Positions 1 to 9,880 of a stretch of DNA of 64,000 nt are shown one piece after another. Each line of letters starts with the position of its first letter. Position 1 is the stretch's first letter. The position numbers and the translations under genes were made by a program. The notes below the pieces were generated by a model. The model was given only the letters and a program-made list of their open reading frames with translations, did not search any database and was not told where the DNA came from. Source of the stretch: Trypanosoma brucei gambiense DAL972 (Eukaryota > Euglenozoa > Kinetoplastea > Trypanosomatida > Trypanosomatidae); the NCBI RefSeq assembly GCF_000210295.1, contig NC_026741.1:558001-622000 (forward strand), in the 5' to 3' direction.

Positions 1-462
1 AGCTGGCCTTCGCCGGTCATCTTCGTTCCTCCCCTTTTGAAGGCAAGATGGCGCTTCCCTTTTGCGGGGGGCAAGTGAGACAAAACGAAAAAAAAAAAAG
101 ACAACATTTTTTTCTGGGCGTCCAGACCATGAAACTCGGAGAGTGGTCGAATTTCGTCTGTTTGTCCCTCTCTTTAGTATATTTTACGCAGGCTCGGGCT
201 TTCCCTTCCGAAACGCTCATCCATCGCGACGCTAACATTCATGCAACTACAAATCTCACTGTGCCGTTACATCATCGCTTTAGCCCCCACTACTTACCTG
301 CATTATATCTCTTATGTCCACATCCACATCTTCATCTTTCCTTCAATAGTTGTGCTCTTAGGGAGTGTAATTGACGCCTAGTGGATTTTGTTAGTTCCCT
401 CCTCTACAAAATCGGGTGGTGCTCCTCTCACTTACTTAAACACGTAAACACATCAGTACGGG
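1..462 (+). other. 5' flank with splice acceptor
   Basis: No supported gene. The first ~360 bases are pyrimidine-rich and are probably the 3' UTR of a gene off the left edge. A short CT-rich tract at about 408-430 is followed by the first AG near 454-455, eight bases before the ATG at 463. This is a likely spliced-leader acceptor giving a very short 5' UTR. Confidence 0.5.
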
Positions 463-807
463 ATGGGCATAGAAACGTGGAAGGTTTTCCCGAGCATTCT
501 CACGGAATACCCGAAGCACGGTGTTCCACTCCCTTGCTCGGATCAAAACCCACGCTTGAAATGCCCTGAGACGCGGTGGGCGAGAGATTTTTGCCTCGCA
601 CAGGGTGGTAACTGCGAGTATAAAATAGAGGCACATTTCGACTGTCTTGAGCAGTATTATCCACCAGAGAAGGTTATGCAGTTGCGCAAGGCATTTAAAC
701 CGAACACCTTGGACTACCCAACGAGCGACACGTACATTCGTTATCGACATTTCTACATTGGTGCCGGTTGGATGGGGGGAAAGCGCGGGTGGGAAGGCAC
801 GGCGTAA
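463..807 (+). CDS. twin-CX9C (CHCH-like) small protein
   Basis: A 114-residue protein with five cysteines at 25, 34, 44, 51 and 61. C34-x9-C44 and C51-x9-C61 form a CX9C-x6-CX9C pattern, the signature of coiled-coil-helix-coiled-coil-helix proteins. Such proteins are oxidised by Mia40/Erv in the mitochondrial intermembrane space and include small respiratory-chain subunits and assembly factors. There is no classical presequence, as expected for this import route. The C-terminal third is rich in Tyr, Arg and Gly. The ATG is the first one after a CT-rich tract and AG at 454-455. Which complex it belongs to (complex I, complex IV, or another) cannot be told from sequence alone. The family assignment rests on cysteine spacing only. 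Confidence 0.7.
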   Translation: MGIETWKVFPSILTEYPKHGVPLPCSDQNPRLKCPETRWARDFCLAQGGNCEYKIEAHFDCLEQYYPPEKVMQLRKAFKPNTLDYPTSDTYIRYRHFYIGAGWMGGKRGWEGTA

Positions 808-1578
808 GGGTTGTGATGTTGTCATCTCCAAAGAGAAAAAAAAAAAGAAGAAGGTTTCTTGTGCATTCTTGACCCTAGAAAGTACGGTTCTCTCCCAGGA
901 GGTTGTTGTTCGTAGTTGAGGAAAAGCGTGGGTTGTGGTGCGTGTGGTAGCAAAACATGTAATCGTAGTAACACCTGATGGATGATAGCATGGCGGGAGG
1001 TTGTGAGAAGGGGAATAAATGTAAGGTCAGATTAGTAGGGAGAGACTTATATAAAAAGTTTTTTAGTGCTATGGCGGCTTTTTCTTCTCTCCCGCCGCAG
1101 GTCCATTCATACGTTTTTCATCGTTAAAATTTTTAGTTTAGCGTATGGTTGTTTGCCCGACGCTGAAGTGTAGCTGCACCGGTACGCCGCACACTTGCAG
1201 AGAAATTCGTGCGGGGAGGTCGCATTATGACGCGACCAAATGCAACGGTTGGAAGGACTGTTGCGTCTGGAGGAAGTGGAGTGCAAGAGAAGACACACTT
1301 AACCTGCCCCATCATCCTTTTTTTTTTGTGTTGACCCCAACTGCTTCATCATCCACCATCTCCCTTTCCCGCTTCCTTTCACGAATAGTTTGTGGACCGT
1401 GGTGCATATTACGGTTCTAGGGAAAGTGAGTAGTTACCGTCTACGCTAGCTTTTTTACGCGGAAAGAAGCATACATTTGAAGCAAAAGTAGGTTTATTTA
1501 GAAGGGTAAAGGAACGAAAAGGCTCAAGTTTAAGAAAGGAACTACTACAACAATTACAACAGGTTAATCAAAAGGATA
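808..1578 (+). other. intergenic region
   Basis: No supported gene. An A-rich stretch (835-855) lies in the presumed 3' UTR. Pyrimidine tracts at 1316-1330 and 1450-1458 precede AGs that could serve as the spliced-leader acceptor for the thiolase gene. Small ORFs here are short, several lack ATG, and they have no recognisable motif. Confidence 0.4.
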
Positions 1579-2895
1579 ATGCTCCGTCGTACGTCCTCCA
1601 CATTTTCAGCAAAGCGAGTATTTGTTGTGGGTGGGCATATTACAACGTTTGTGGGCAAAGGGTCACCACTTTTTATCGATAAAAAACACCCCGATTTTGG
1701 CAAGAAGGAAAACAAAACACTGGAGGAACTTCTGGCAGAGAGCATAAATGGAGCACTGCAAAACACGGGTCTGCACGACGGCCGTGCGGCGCTCGTTGAC
1801 AAACTTGTCGTCGGAAACTTCCTTGGCGAGTTGTTCTCTTCTCAAGGGCACCTTGGTCCGGCAGCGGTTGGCAGTCTCTCCGGCAGCAACAGTTCTGCCT
1901 TCCTAAACAAACCAGCTGTGCGCGTCGAGGGTGCGTGTGCAAGTGGTGGCCTCGCTGTGCAGTCCGCATGGGAGGCACTACTCGCCGGTACTTCACAAAT
2001 CGCCCTTGCTGTGGGTGTTGAGGTTCAGACAACCGTCTCTGCACGTGTGGGTGGTGATTATCTCGCACGTGCAGCACACTACAAGCGCCAGCGACAGCTT
2101 GATGACTTCACGTTCCCCTGCCTCTTCGCAAGACGTATGAAGGCAATCCAGGAGGCGGGTCATTTTACGATGGAAGACGCAGCGTATGTGGCAGCGAAGG
2201 CTTACGCGAGTGGTAATCGGAACCCTCTGGCCCACATGCACGCGCGGAAGGTAACGTTAGACTTCTGCACACAAGCCTCCGACAAGAACCCTAACTTCCT
2301 TGGGAACGAAATATACAAGCCTTTCCTGCGGACCACGGACTGTTCACAGGTCAGTGATGGCGGAGCTGCGGTTATCCTCGCCAGTGAAGAAGGGTTGCAG
2401 AAGTTAGGCCTTTCACCCAACGACAACCGCCTCGTTGAAATCAAATCTCTCGCCAGCGCAGCCGGTAACCTCTATGAGGACTCACCAGATCTTACACGAA
2501 TGACTACTTCCATGGTTGCGGCGCGAACTGCCCTTTCGATGGCTGGCGTGAAGCCCGAGCAACTTCAGGTTGCAGAGGTGCATGACTGCTTTACCATCGC
2601 TGAGCTGCTAATGTATGAGGCCCTCGGTATTGCAGAGTACGGGGGTGCGGGGGCCCTCATCCGCAGTGGGGCAACGGCACTTGATGGTCGCATTCCAGTC
2701 AACACCGGGGGCGGTTTGTTGTCGTTCGGCCATCCGGTAGGAGCCACTGGCGTGAAGCAGGTGCTGGAGGTGTACCGGCAGATGAAGGGCCAATGTGGGG
2801 AATACCAAATGAAGAACATCCCCGGGATTGGCGCCACGCTTAACATGGGTGGTGATGACAAGACTGCAGTGTCTATGGTGCTAACGAATATCTAA
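1579..2895 (+). CDS. SCP2-type thiolase (3-ketoacyl-CoA thiolase)
   Basis: A 438-residue thiolase-superfamily enzyme that would cleave or form 3-ketoacyl-CoA. The nucleophilic cysteine is C120 in an EGACASG context. The motif HDCF at 335-338 replaces the NEAFA motif of classical thiolases and marks the SCP2-thiolase class. NTGGG (375-379) and GHPVGATG (384-391, H385) supply the remaining active-site loops. The first ~12 residues (MLRRTSSTFSAKR) are Arg/Ser-rich and look like a mitochondrial presequence. The C-terminus ends in TNI, so there is no PTS1 peroxisome/glycosome signal. Length is normal for a stand-alone thiolase without the SCP2 domain. T. brucei is known to have a mitochondrial SCP2-thiolase, and this sequence fits it. 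Confidence 0.92.
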   Translation: MLRRTSSTFSAKRVFVVGGHITTFVGKGSPLFIDKKHPDFGKKENKTLEELLAESINGALQNTGLHDGRAALVDKLVVGNFLGELFSSQGHLGPAAVGSLSGSNSSAFLNKPAVRVEGACASGGLAVQSAWEALLAGTSQIALAVGVEVQTTVSARVGGDYLARAAHYKRQRQLDDFTFPCLFARRMKAIQEAGHFTMEDAAYVAAKAYASGNRNPLAHMHARKVTLDFCTQASDKNPNFLGNEIYKPFLRTTDCSQVSDGGAAVILASEEGLQKLGLSPNDNRLVEIKSLASAAGNLYEDSPDLTRMTTSMVAARTALSMAGVKPEQLQVAEVHDCFTIAELLMYEALGIAEYGGAGALIRSGATALDGRIPVNTGGGLLSFGHPVGATGVKQVLEVYRQMKGQCGEYQMKNIPGIGATLNMGGDDKTAVSMVLTNI

Positions 2896-3729
2896 ACAGG
2901 CAGCGACGAAGAAGAACTGTTGCGAAAGGAAAGTAAATCCACACCCAACCACTCCCCTCCTCCCGCCCCCGGGGGGAAGCAAGGAAACATGTGATTGAAG
3001 ACCACCACACCTCTACCGCGGCAACCGGGGGTGCCACGGTGGACTGCAGGGGTGTGGTGCTCATAATGGATTCGTCTGTTTACTTTTACTGAATTTTCTG
3101 TTTTTTCTTTATTTCTTATTTTTCACACCTGGTTACTTTGCCAGTGGTGCCGGCTGAAATCTTTCTTGTGCTTGATGGGACCAAGTGACTGTCTAACACT
3201 GTATCGTACACCACAGGAGGGGGATGGAACTGAGGTAACGCAGTGGCACGCTCACGAAGCGTGTTAGGATACGGTATTACGAAGAAAACGGGTGGACGGA
3301 AAGAGAGGTGACCAACACCCCAACAGGATGATGTTCTTTATTGTGTCCACTTACTAGAGGGCTCTGTGCTGCCAGCGCATTAGTTGTGCGGGGTTTTGAC
3401 TATTCAATTGCTCATTTCCTTATCTTTCCTCTTCCACCTAATTGACATTTGGTTCCACTACTGCACTTCTACCTTTTCCGTTCACCATCAGGCCTACGGA
3501 ACCTCTTTCAACCACCCTCACAATCTCTGCAATAATACCACGCGGGGGCGCACCTCGCATCGATACGCACCAATGACGCCTGTCGTGGGGCACGTGTACG
3601 TTAAACGGCGCTGCATCACACGCACCTCTCTCCATCCTCGTTTATTTACTTGGTAATAAATACCGACGTGCCTCTTATCTGAAGAAAATAATATACAAGA
3701 GACAAGGCGGGACACGCAACACTACAAGG
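2896..3729 (+). other. intergenic region with splice acceptor for PRI1
   Basis: No supported gene. A pyrimidine-rich stretch at about 3618-3680 leads to the first AG at 3683-3684. No ATG lies between that AG and the PRI1 start at 3730, which supports that start. The upstream part is the presumed thiolase 3' UTR. Confidence 0.5.
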
Positions 3730-5619
3730 ATGCTCCGCATCACCTTACCATCACAGCAAGTTTCCAAGCGGCTAGTTGCAAAGTTGGCCTCCATGTCTGG
3801 TGTAAAGGGTGCAACGGCAACTAATGCTAAGGGAAATGACGCTGCTTCACAGGCAATGGAAGCACCAGCAGTCGTACCACCTTCCAGAGAAACCCCCAAA
3901 AGTACCCTGCCGAGGGTAGGAGCAAGAGCAGCCGTTCCGGTGGGTGGCGCAGGCGTGCACTCGGATGCATTGAGGCAAGGTACGCTAAGAGCGGCAACGC
4001 CAATAAAGCCCTCAGTTGCCGCTGCGGCGGCGTCAGTGTACGAAACGCGTATCAATGCCCCAGCACCCAATATCCGCAATGGCGAAGCTGATGGACAGCA
4101 ACTACCGCAAAAAAAGACACTGAGGAGACGGAAAAGGTTGATCAGGGTGTCAACCAGGCGGCGCGTACGTCAAAATACCGCCAAAGTCCCAGAAGATATG
4201 GAAGAGGAACCTATTGTGGAAGATGTGGAAGACCCATTCGTCGATCAGGAGGAACACGAGGAGGAGCCCGTGGCCGCTGCGCCTCGAGAAAAGCGCCAGC
4301 AGCCTCGACCTGAGCGGGTAAAAGGACGGCCGGAAGCGAAAACAGTAGACAGACAACCGGAGATTAAAAAAACGGAACCTTCACCAGCCGCCTCATACGC
4401 TGCATACGAGCATGACAGAATTTCTGGTACGTCTCTTCACGGGAAAACACCCATGATTAAGGCCTTCCGTATCGAAGACGTACTCGCGGCGTGCACGCCT
4501 AGTGACGGTGTATTCGCCCGCCGGCTTCCGCAAGGGGGTTGTCAGTTCTTCGCATGGCCGGGCACCCCACTTGCCGTCGCTAGTAGCGCCGTGGCAAACA
4601 TGCCGGAGACCATCCGGACCGTCCACGCCATATTTGGGCGAGAAAAAACGCCGATGGACTTGGTGCTGGATATCGACTGCCCCGTTCCACAGGAGCACTG
4701 GAGCATGTCAAAAGTTCGGCCATTTCAGAAAAAGGTGTTGGACGACGTGATGAACGTGATTGTGGAGGAAATTGAAGCAATTGGTGAGGAGATTGAGTCC
4801 CAGGTTGTGCTTCAGTCACCAAATCTCAAGAAGGTTTCCTTCCACGTGCATACCAAGCTTAAGGATGCCGCCTTTGAAGATTACAATTCCCTACACGGAT
4901 TCCTGCATCAGTTCCACAAGAGAATACCGGCCGTGGACCTGCAAATCTACCGCTCCAACGGTATGCTCCGTATGCACCGTTGTATGAAGGAGAATCACAC
5001 CAGCGCTATTGTGGTTTTTGAAGACAAGGACTGGAATATCGGTTTCCCAGACGGTATTGTACCGGACGCGAAAGCTGCCCTTCACTCCGCCTGCATCCGT
5101 GAAGAGGGAACGTACTCCCGTCTGCTGCACTTTGACCCGCCGCGCAACTTCCCAACGGCGTTTGAGAACTCCGGGGCCAACGGCAGCGGTGCCGCAGAGG
5201 ATAAAAAAATCAAAGTCCTCCTTCCGCGCACGGAGCGTGAGGCAGTTGAAAACGCATCGCGATGGCTCCGTGAGGGAACCCGCGAGGCAGACGTTGACGA
5301 ATGGCGCTCATGGATCCGGCTTGGTATCAATGCATACCGCGTGGCGTATCACTTCCGGGACGCAATGACGTTACAGCGGCCAGCACTGGAAGAGCTCCTT
5401 GACGCATGGGTGGAGGCGAGCAAGAAATGCCCAGCGAAGTTCAAACCTGGTGTGTGCGAGGCCCGATGGGCAACATTTGATATTAACAGACTCTCGAAGT
5501 TTGACGATAATGAGTGGTGGCCATCATACCAACGCATTGGAAGGACGGCGATGTTGAATGAAGCGGCAGACGCGGCAAACCGCGGTGGTGCCAACGGCAT
5601 CCCTCCACAAGGAGCGTAA
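3730..5619 (+). CDS. PRI1: mitochondrial DNA primase PRI1 (AEP/PrimPol-like)
   Basis: A 629-residue archaeo-eukaryotic primase-superfamily protein. The catalytic motifs are DID at 314-316 (motif I), SFH at 370-372 (motif II) and D403 in VDLQIYR (motif III). A Trp-rich C-terminal region (about 505-590) resembles the PriCT-2 primase C-terminal domain. The first ~240 residues are low-complexity: Ala/Pro-rich, then a basic stretch (128-148) and an acidic stretch (154-180). This agrees with T. brucei PRI1, a mitochondrial primase reported as essential for kinetoplast DNA replication. It would make RNA primers in or near the kinetoplast. The N-terminus (MLRITLPSQQVSKRL) is basic and amphipathic, fitting mitochondrial import. 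The identification as PRI1 rather than a paralogue relies partly on remembered gene order next to SCP2-thiolase. Confidence 0.85.
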   Translation: MLRITLPSQQVSKRLVAKLASMSGVKGATATNAKGNDAASQAMEAPAVVPPSRETPKSTLPRVGARAAVPVGGAGVHSDALRQGTLRAATPIKPSVAAAAASVYETRINAPAPNIRNGEADGQQLPQKKTLRRRKRLIRVSTRRRVRQNTAKVPEDMEEEPIVEDVEDPFVDQEEHEEEPVAAAPREKRQQPRPERVKGRPEAKTVDRQPEIKKTEPSPAASYAAYEHDRISGTSLHGKTPMIKAFRIEDVLAACTPSDGVFARRLPQGGCQFFAWPGTPLAVASSAVANMPETIRTVHAIFGREKTPMDLVLDIDCPVPQEHWSMSKVRPFQKKVLDDVMNVIVEEIEAIGEEIESQVVLQSPNLKKVSFHVHTKLKDAAFEDYNSLHGFLHQFHKRIPAVDLQIYRSNGMLRMHRCMKENHTSAIVVFEDKDWNIGFPDGIVPDAKAALHSACIREEGTYSRLLHFDPPRNFPTAFENSGANGSGAAEDKKIKVLLPRTEREAVENASRWLREGTREADVDEWRSWIRLGINAYRVAYHFRDAMTLQRPALEELLDAWVEASKKCPAKFKPGVCEARWATFDINRLSKFDDNEWWPSYQRIGRTAMLNEAADAANRGGANGIPPQGA

Positions 5620-6330
5620 TCGTAGCGACATAAGTTGGTGGCAGCACAGGGAAGGAGGGGGACATGAATGGATGGAGAAAAGAAAAATTGAAAAAAAAAG
5701 AAAAAGAAAAAGAAAGGAAACAAAGGTGAGCCTTCATTTTTTTCTTTTTCTCCACCCTGTGCTCACACTCGTTTTTATACACTCCGTGCGTTTTTATCAT
5801 AGAGGTTTTACTCTCTTTTTTTTAAAAAAAAAAAAAGAGGGGGAGAAGAAAAGATTGTCGTCTTTGGATGGCCATCATGATAATTCGGGACGGGGCAGAG
5901 GGGGGAGAAGCCGGTGTCGCTGCCAACCACTGTTACCATAACCTCAATCTCAACAGCATAGGACTGATGAAAGAGGGAAGAAAAATACCCAGCAAAGGGG
6001 GAAATATGCAAAGGGATGAAAAAAAGGATAAATAAACTTTTTCTTTGGGGATGAGGAATGCAGTGGTGCGTTACACAGCGACAGCATCTCTCTTTTTTTT
6101 TTTTTTGTAAATGTTTGTTGGTTCGATCATAGAAGAGATTCGAAGAAGGAAAAAAAAAACTGTTTTCTTTTGAATATGGGAGTCTCAGATGTCTTGTGCA
6201 CGCCTCAAGGGACATGAAGAATGCACTTGAAGCATGCGTAAATATTCACTCCCTCTTTTCCTGTATGCATTTGCGATGTTACGTCATACATGTGTTTCTC
6301 CAAAAGAGAAAGAAAAGTTTTAAAAAGAAA

Positions 6331-6359
6331 AAAAGAAAAGAAAAGAAAAGAAAAGAAAA
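6331..6359 (+). repeat. (AAAAG)n microsatellite
   Basis: Nearly six perfect copies of AAAAG within the purine-rich intergenic region upstream of the U5-15K gene. Confidence 0.9.
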
Positions 6360-6610
6360 TGTCTCTTTCCTTGTTTTTGAGGAAGCCATAGATTTTTTTA
6401 AAAAAGAAAAAGGAATGAATAGAAGAGGATGAAGGGAGACAAGGTGATGAGTGTGGTGTGGTTGGCTGACTCCCTACGCTTTGTTTTGTTTTTGTTTTTG
6501 TGTGTTAGAGAGAGGAAAGAGGGGGTGATAAAAAAAAAATAGATAAATAAAAAGAAAAGAAGTAACACATGTTTATAACAGCAGTTGAGCAAGAAAGAGA
6601 GAAAAAAAAA

Positions 6611-6628
6611 AGAGAGAGAGAGAGAGAG
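6611..6628 (+). repeat. (AG)n microsatellite
   Basis: Nine AG dinucleotides in a row, just before the composition switches from purine-rich to pyrimidine-rich. Confidence 0.9.
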
Positions 6629-7640
6629 CATCGGGGAAAAGGCAGCTATCGGATGCCTTTCGTTTGTTTTTCACAAGTCTGTGTTGTTCTGCTCTCCACA
6701 TGTGTTCCCTGAAAAATAACCCCTTTGGGGTCTCCTCTTTCCTTCACAGTGAACACGCATATACAGACACAAACATACAAGCGTACATTAACACAATAGA
6801 GCCTCACGCACATCCTGCTTTGTTATCTGTCATTTATTTTGAGGCGGCGGGCGTTTGCCCTTGTTTTCATCCACTGACTTTCCTTTCATTGTTGCTTTTT
6901 GTGTTTCTCCTTTTTTTTTTTATTGGTGTTTTTTTTTCCTTGTTCGTGGTTGTTTTATACAATTTGTATCCCCTTCTTTCTTTTTGTTTTTCGTTTCTGT
7001 TTCGCCCGCTTAATACCTCCACCGTCTCTTCCTTCGCCATTTTGTCGTGGGTTGAGGCTCCTTGCGACAGAACCTTCGTGTCAACGCCATTCCTGCAACT
7101 TCCACCTTTCCATAATTCTACCAAACTTTCGTCATTTTGTTACTATTATCATTATTATTGTTATTATTAATGTTGCCGCTTCCTCTCATTACCTTTAAGT
7201 GTAGGATTGAAAATGGCGGAAAAAAGCAGATGAAAGGAGGAGCTCGTGTGCAGGACGTGCCCTTGACGCTACAGGAACTCCCTACGAAATTCAAGGGTTC
7301 ATGTTTCAGAGACTATATTTATTTATTTATTTAACGCTTCGTGGCGCAAAGCACATGCATTTCCGTCGCTTCTCTCTGGTTAGAGCGGATGTGTTGTTTC
7401 GTTATTATTATTATTTTTTCCTTTTTCTTTTTCTTTTTTGCTTTCTTTGTGTGTGTTTACTTTCCTGTTCTCTCAGTAACTTCCCCCTTCATCCTTTCTG
7501 TCTCTCTTTTAACATGCTGTGCCGTTGTGTCCCTTAGCCTGTGAGCGCACGTGCGCAAAGGGCTAACTGAAATTGTGGAAACATCAGGCTTGGTATAGGG
7601 AAGTTTCCATTGCTTTTTAAAAAAAAAAAAAAACTTTTTT

Positions 7641-8108
7641 ATGACGGAGTTGACACGCCTACACTCCGCCTGGGATGTTGACCGGCATATTGTGCTTGAA
7701 GGCGAGAAACTTGTACTTATCCGCTTCAGTCATTACGGTGAAGCGACGGAGCAGGAAGAAGACATGGCACACACACTTTCCACACGCCAAATAGATGAAG
7801 TACTTGTCGCACTCGCACCAAGGGTACGGAAGTATTGCACAATTTATGTTGTGTCTACGCTGGAGGTGCCTGAGTTCAACGTCATGTATGAATTGGGTCA
7901 CAGCAGAGAGCCCTTCGCCGTGATGTTCTTTTACCGAAACGCACATATCCGTGTGGATGTGGGGACGGGGAACAATAATAAAATTAATTTTGTTGTATCG
8001 GAAGATGAACTGTTATCCATCGCTGACGCAGCGTACCGTGCGGGGAGAAGTGGAAAGACGATAGCATACTCGGAAAAGAAATTCACAACAGCTGCTGTAC
8101 GCCGTTAG
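7641..8108 (+). CDS. DIB1: U5 snRNP 15-kDa protein (Dim1/Dib1)
   Basis: A 155-residue thioredoxin-fold protein of the Dim1/TXNL4A/Dib1 family, a U5 snRNP component needed for spliceosome activation. Hallmarks are the family segment GTGNNNKIN at 108-116, the preceding MFFYRNAHI strand (95-103), VPEFNVMYEL (76-85) and IRFSHYGE (27-34), where the thioredoxin active-site cysteines are absent as in all family members. It is slightly longer than human (142), with a short insertion near residues 34-43 and a C-terminal extension. In trypanosomes it acts mainly in spliced-leader trans-splicing. The ATG follows a T-run and is the first one downstream of the AG at 7536-7537. Confidence 0.93.
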   Translation: MTELTRLHSAWDVDRHIVLEGEKLVLIRFSHYGEATEQEEDMAHTLSTRQIDEVLVALAPRVRKYCTIYVVSTLEVPEFNVMYELGHSREPFAVMFFYRNAHIRVDVGTGNNNKINFVVSEDELLSIADAAYRAGRSGKTIAYSEKKFTTAAVRR

Positions 8109-8578
8109 TGCTGTCTTTAGTGTCGCCCATGTGTCATTAAGTTGCGCAGGTGGGAACTACAGTTGGGGAGAGAATATTTTTCTTTCGTTTCCCTCATCAC
8201 ATATTTTCTTCTTCACCCACAACACCCACATACGTTCACGCACGTTATGACTTTAAAAAAAAAAAACTAAGTATATGTAAACCATTGTTATTTTCTGCTG
8301 AAGAATTGTATGACACACGCCTTTCCCTACTTCTGTTGCCTCTCTCAGGTTTTTTCACTTGCCCCAGGTAAACAGGTGGAGGGGAAGAGCATTACGTATT
8401 TCCTCCCAAAGGTGTGGGGGTTAAGTTCAACATAACGTGGTACCGTTACACGTGAAAGAACGGAAACAAATAAGGAGAAAAAGGAAAAGAAAAAAAAAAG
8501 TTGTGCTCCTCAACGGTCTATCGAAAGGGCAACAACAACAACAGTAACAGCAAACGCGGGAGTAAAAGGACACAGAAA
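8109..8578 (+). promoter_or_regulatory. 3' UTR and spliced-leader acceptor for the 8579 gene
   Basis: No gene. A strong pyrimidine tract at about 8319-8346 ends in AG at 8347-8348. No ATG occurs from there to 8579, so the long 5' UTR (~230 bases) fixes the start of the next gene and excludes an upstream TTG-initiated reading from 8501. Confidence 0.65.
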
Positions 8579-9880
8579 ATGGCAAGGTTTCAATCTTCTG
8601 TGGTTTCCCGTGCGCCGGCATTTACATTTGTTATGCTTTCACTGGTAGCGGCGGGAGTTCCAACAGTTATTCCTGGAGCTGATGGCTCCGTAGCCACTGA
8701 AACTAAGGGAAGGGGTGGGGCTATCCGTGAAAACAGGGAGGGCAAATGTGCTTCCAGGATTGTGTCATATTTAAGGCGTGCCGTTACGCAGCGGGCGGAA
8801 CTTAAACAGCGAGAGTTACGGGCCCGTGCAAACCTCAACGAAGCGCGCAGTGTAGCCTTAGAGGAGGAAGACGGCCAGCGGGAGCCAAAGAATGACACAC
8901 ATCAACGTATCATGGAGGCCTGGGGTGTTGTAGGAGCTGTTAATGACGATATTATCCGTTTCAACGAGAGGACGATTAAACAACATGGAGACGTGCCGTG
9001 TGTGTGCATTAACGAAGTGTTCGGCGGGCCGGACATCAGGGCTGCGGGCGCCGCCACCTCATGGAAGGAAATAGTGTTGCTGCAGATGGATCTTCTTTTC
9101 ATGTATTGGAAACTATATTGGGAAACGCTGCACGGCGTGTGGCTGTTTACATTTGAGGAATATGCGCCATACGAGAAGCTCTACGGTGACACGGTGGGGC
9201 ACTATCAGCGGAAAGTGCAGGAACTGAGGACAGAATTGGAACGCACCAGCACCCTTAGCGCTGACAAGGATGTCAACCCGCTGGTGGGCTTTGCGCACTT
9301 GGCTCTCACACACGCGAAGATCTGGACCTACAGTGCAGTACCCTGGGTAACTCAAATTACTGTGGTTCTTTTTGTGCTCCTGTTTCTGCCTTTTATTATG
9401 AGTGCCACCGTACTTTCCAACTTTGTGTGGCGGTTGTGGCTACAGCTGTTCGTCGCACATCACGTATACGGATTAACAGCGGATGGGATCCTCGACTCGC
9501 TCCGGGAGTACATCAGTCTTGTCACAAGTCAAAAGTGGAAGGAACTGCAGGGGCGCTTAATAACTGGACTCTCGGCACTCGCATTCGGTGGTAGTTGTGG
9601 TACCTTTTTCAGCCTCCTCCCTGCCATGATATTCATTTTTGCTACCGTTGCATTCATGGTTACGCTCATGTGCGTGTGGGCCAGGCTGCCGCTTATGTTG
9701 CTTTTATTTTGTGAAGAAGCAGAGGCAGAACGCTCGGTTAAGCTTACTCCAGCTGATGTGAAAAACAAGCAGTCGGACGCAAAAAGTAAAAATGGTGGGG
9801 GCTCAGAAAAGACCACCGCTACTAAAGGTAAAAGGAACTTAAAAAAGGGCCCCAATGACACCGAAAAGTGCAAATCGTAG
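8579..9880 (+). CDS. unknown secretory-pathway membrane protein
   Basis: A 433-residue protein with no recognised family. Residues 1 to ~33 look like a signal peptide or N-terminal anchor (hydrophobic core 13-30). Two later hydrophobic blocks, about 256-280 and 328-377, can form two to four membrane spans. Between the signal and the first block is a charged, helix-prone region (60-130, Arg/Glu-rich) containing a CVC pair at 141-143. The tail after 378 is highly charged and Lys/Gly-rich, probably cytosolic. The ATG at 8579 is the first after the mapped tract+AG. Likely a conserved hypothetical protein of the ER or another endomembrane; function not inferred. Confidence 0.75.
   Translation: MARFQSSVVSRAPAFTFVMLSLVAAGVPTVIPGADGSVATETKGRGGAIRENREGKCASRIVSYLRRAVTQRAELKQRELRARANLNEARSVALEEEDGQREPKNDTHQRIMEAWGVVGAVNDDIIRFNERTIKQHGDVPCVCINEVFGGPDIRAAGAATSWKEIVLLQMDLLFMYWKLYWETLHGVWLFTFEEYAPYEKLYGDTVGHYQRKVQELRTELERTSTLSADKDVNPLVGFAHLALTHAKIWTYSAVPWVTQITVVLFVLLFLPFIMSATVLSNFVWRLWLQLFVAHHVYGLTADGILDSLREYISLVTSQKWKELQGRLITGLSALAFGGSCGTFFSLLPAMIFIFATVAFMVTLMCVWARLPLMLLLFCEEAEAERSVKLTPADVKNKQSDAKSKNGGGSEKTTATKGKRNLKKGPNDTEKCKS

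Larger units (their letters stand above)
5620..7640 (+). other. 2.0-kb gene-free low-complexity region
   Basis: No supported gene. From 5640 to 6635 the + strand is strongly purine-rich: A-runs, AAAAG repeats and a GA run. From 6640 to 7540 it is pyrimidine-rich, with long T-runs and TTA repeats. This purine-then-pyrimidine switch is what a long 3' UTR followed by trans-splicing signals would give. The last tract (about 7480-7510, CT-rich) is followed by AG at 7536-7537, and no ATG lies between it and 7641. ORFs in this stretch are low-complexity Phe/Lys-rich artefacts. Confidence 0.5.

Noticed and set aside
436..831. 131-codon minus-strand frame over the CX9C gene
   Set aside because: Antisense to a gene with a clear cysteine signature; no motif, and all supported protein genes here are on the + strand.
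1673..2861. Several minus-strand frames over the thiolase gene
   Set aside because: Antisense reading of a strongly conserved enzyme; composition follows the sense codons.
6664..7198. Plus-strand frames of 168 and 99 codons
   Set aside because: Translated T-runs and TTA repeats (Phe/Tyr-rich). They lie in a polypyrimidine region.
8501..8578. 26-codon N-terminal extension of the membrane protein
   Set aside because: Begins with TTG; the first ATG after the splice acceptor is 8579.
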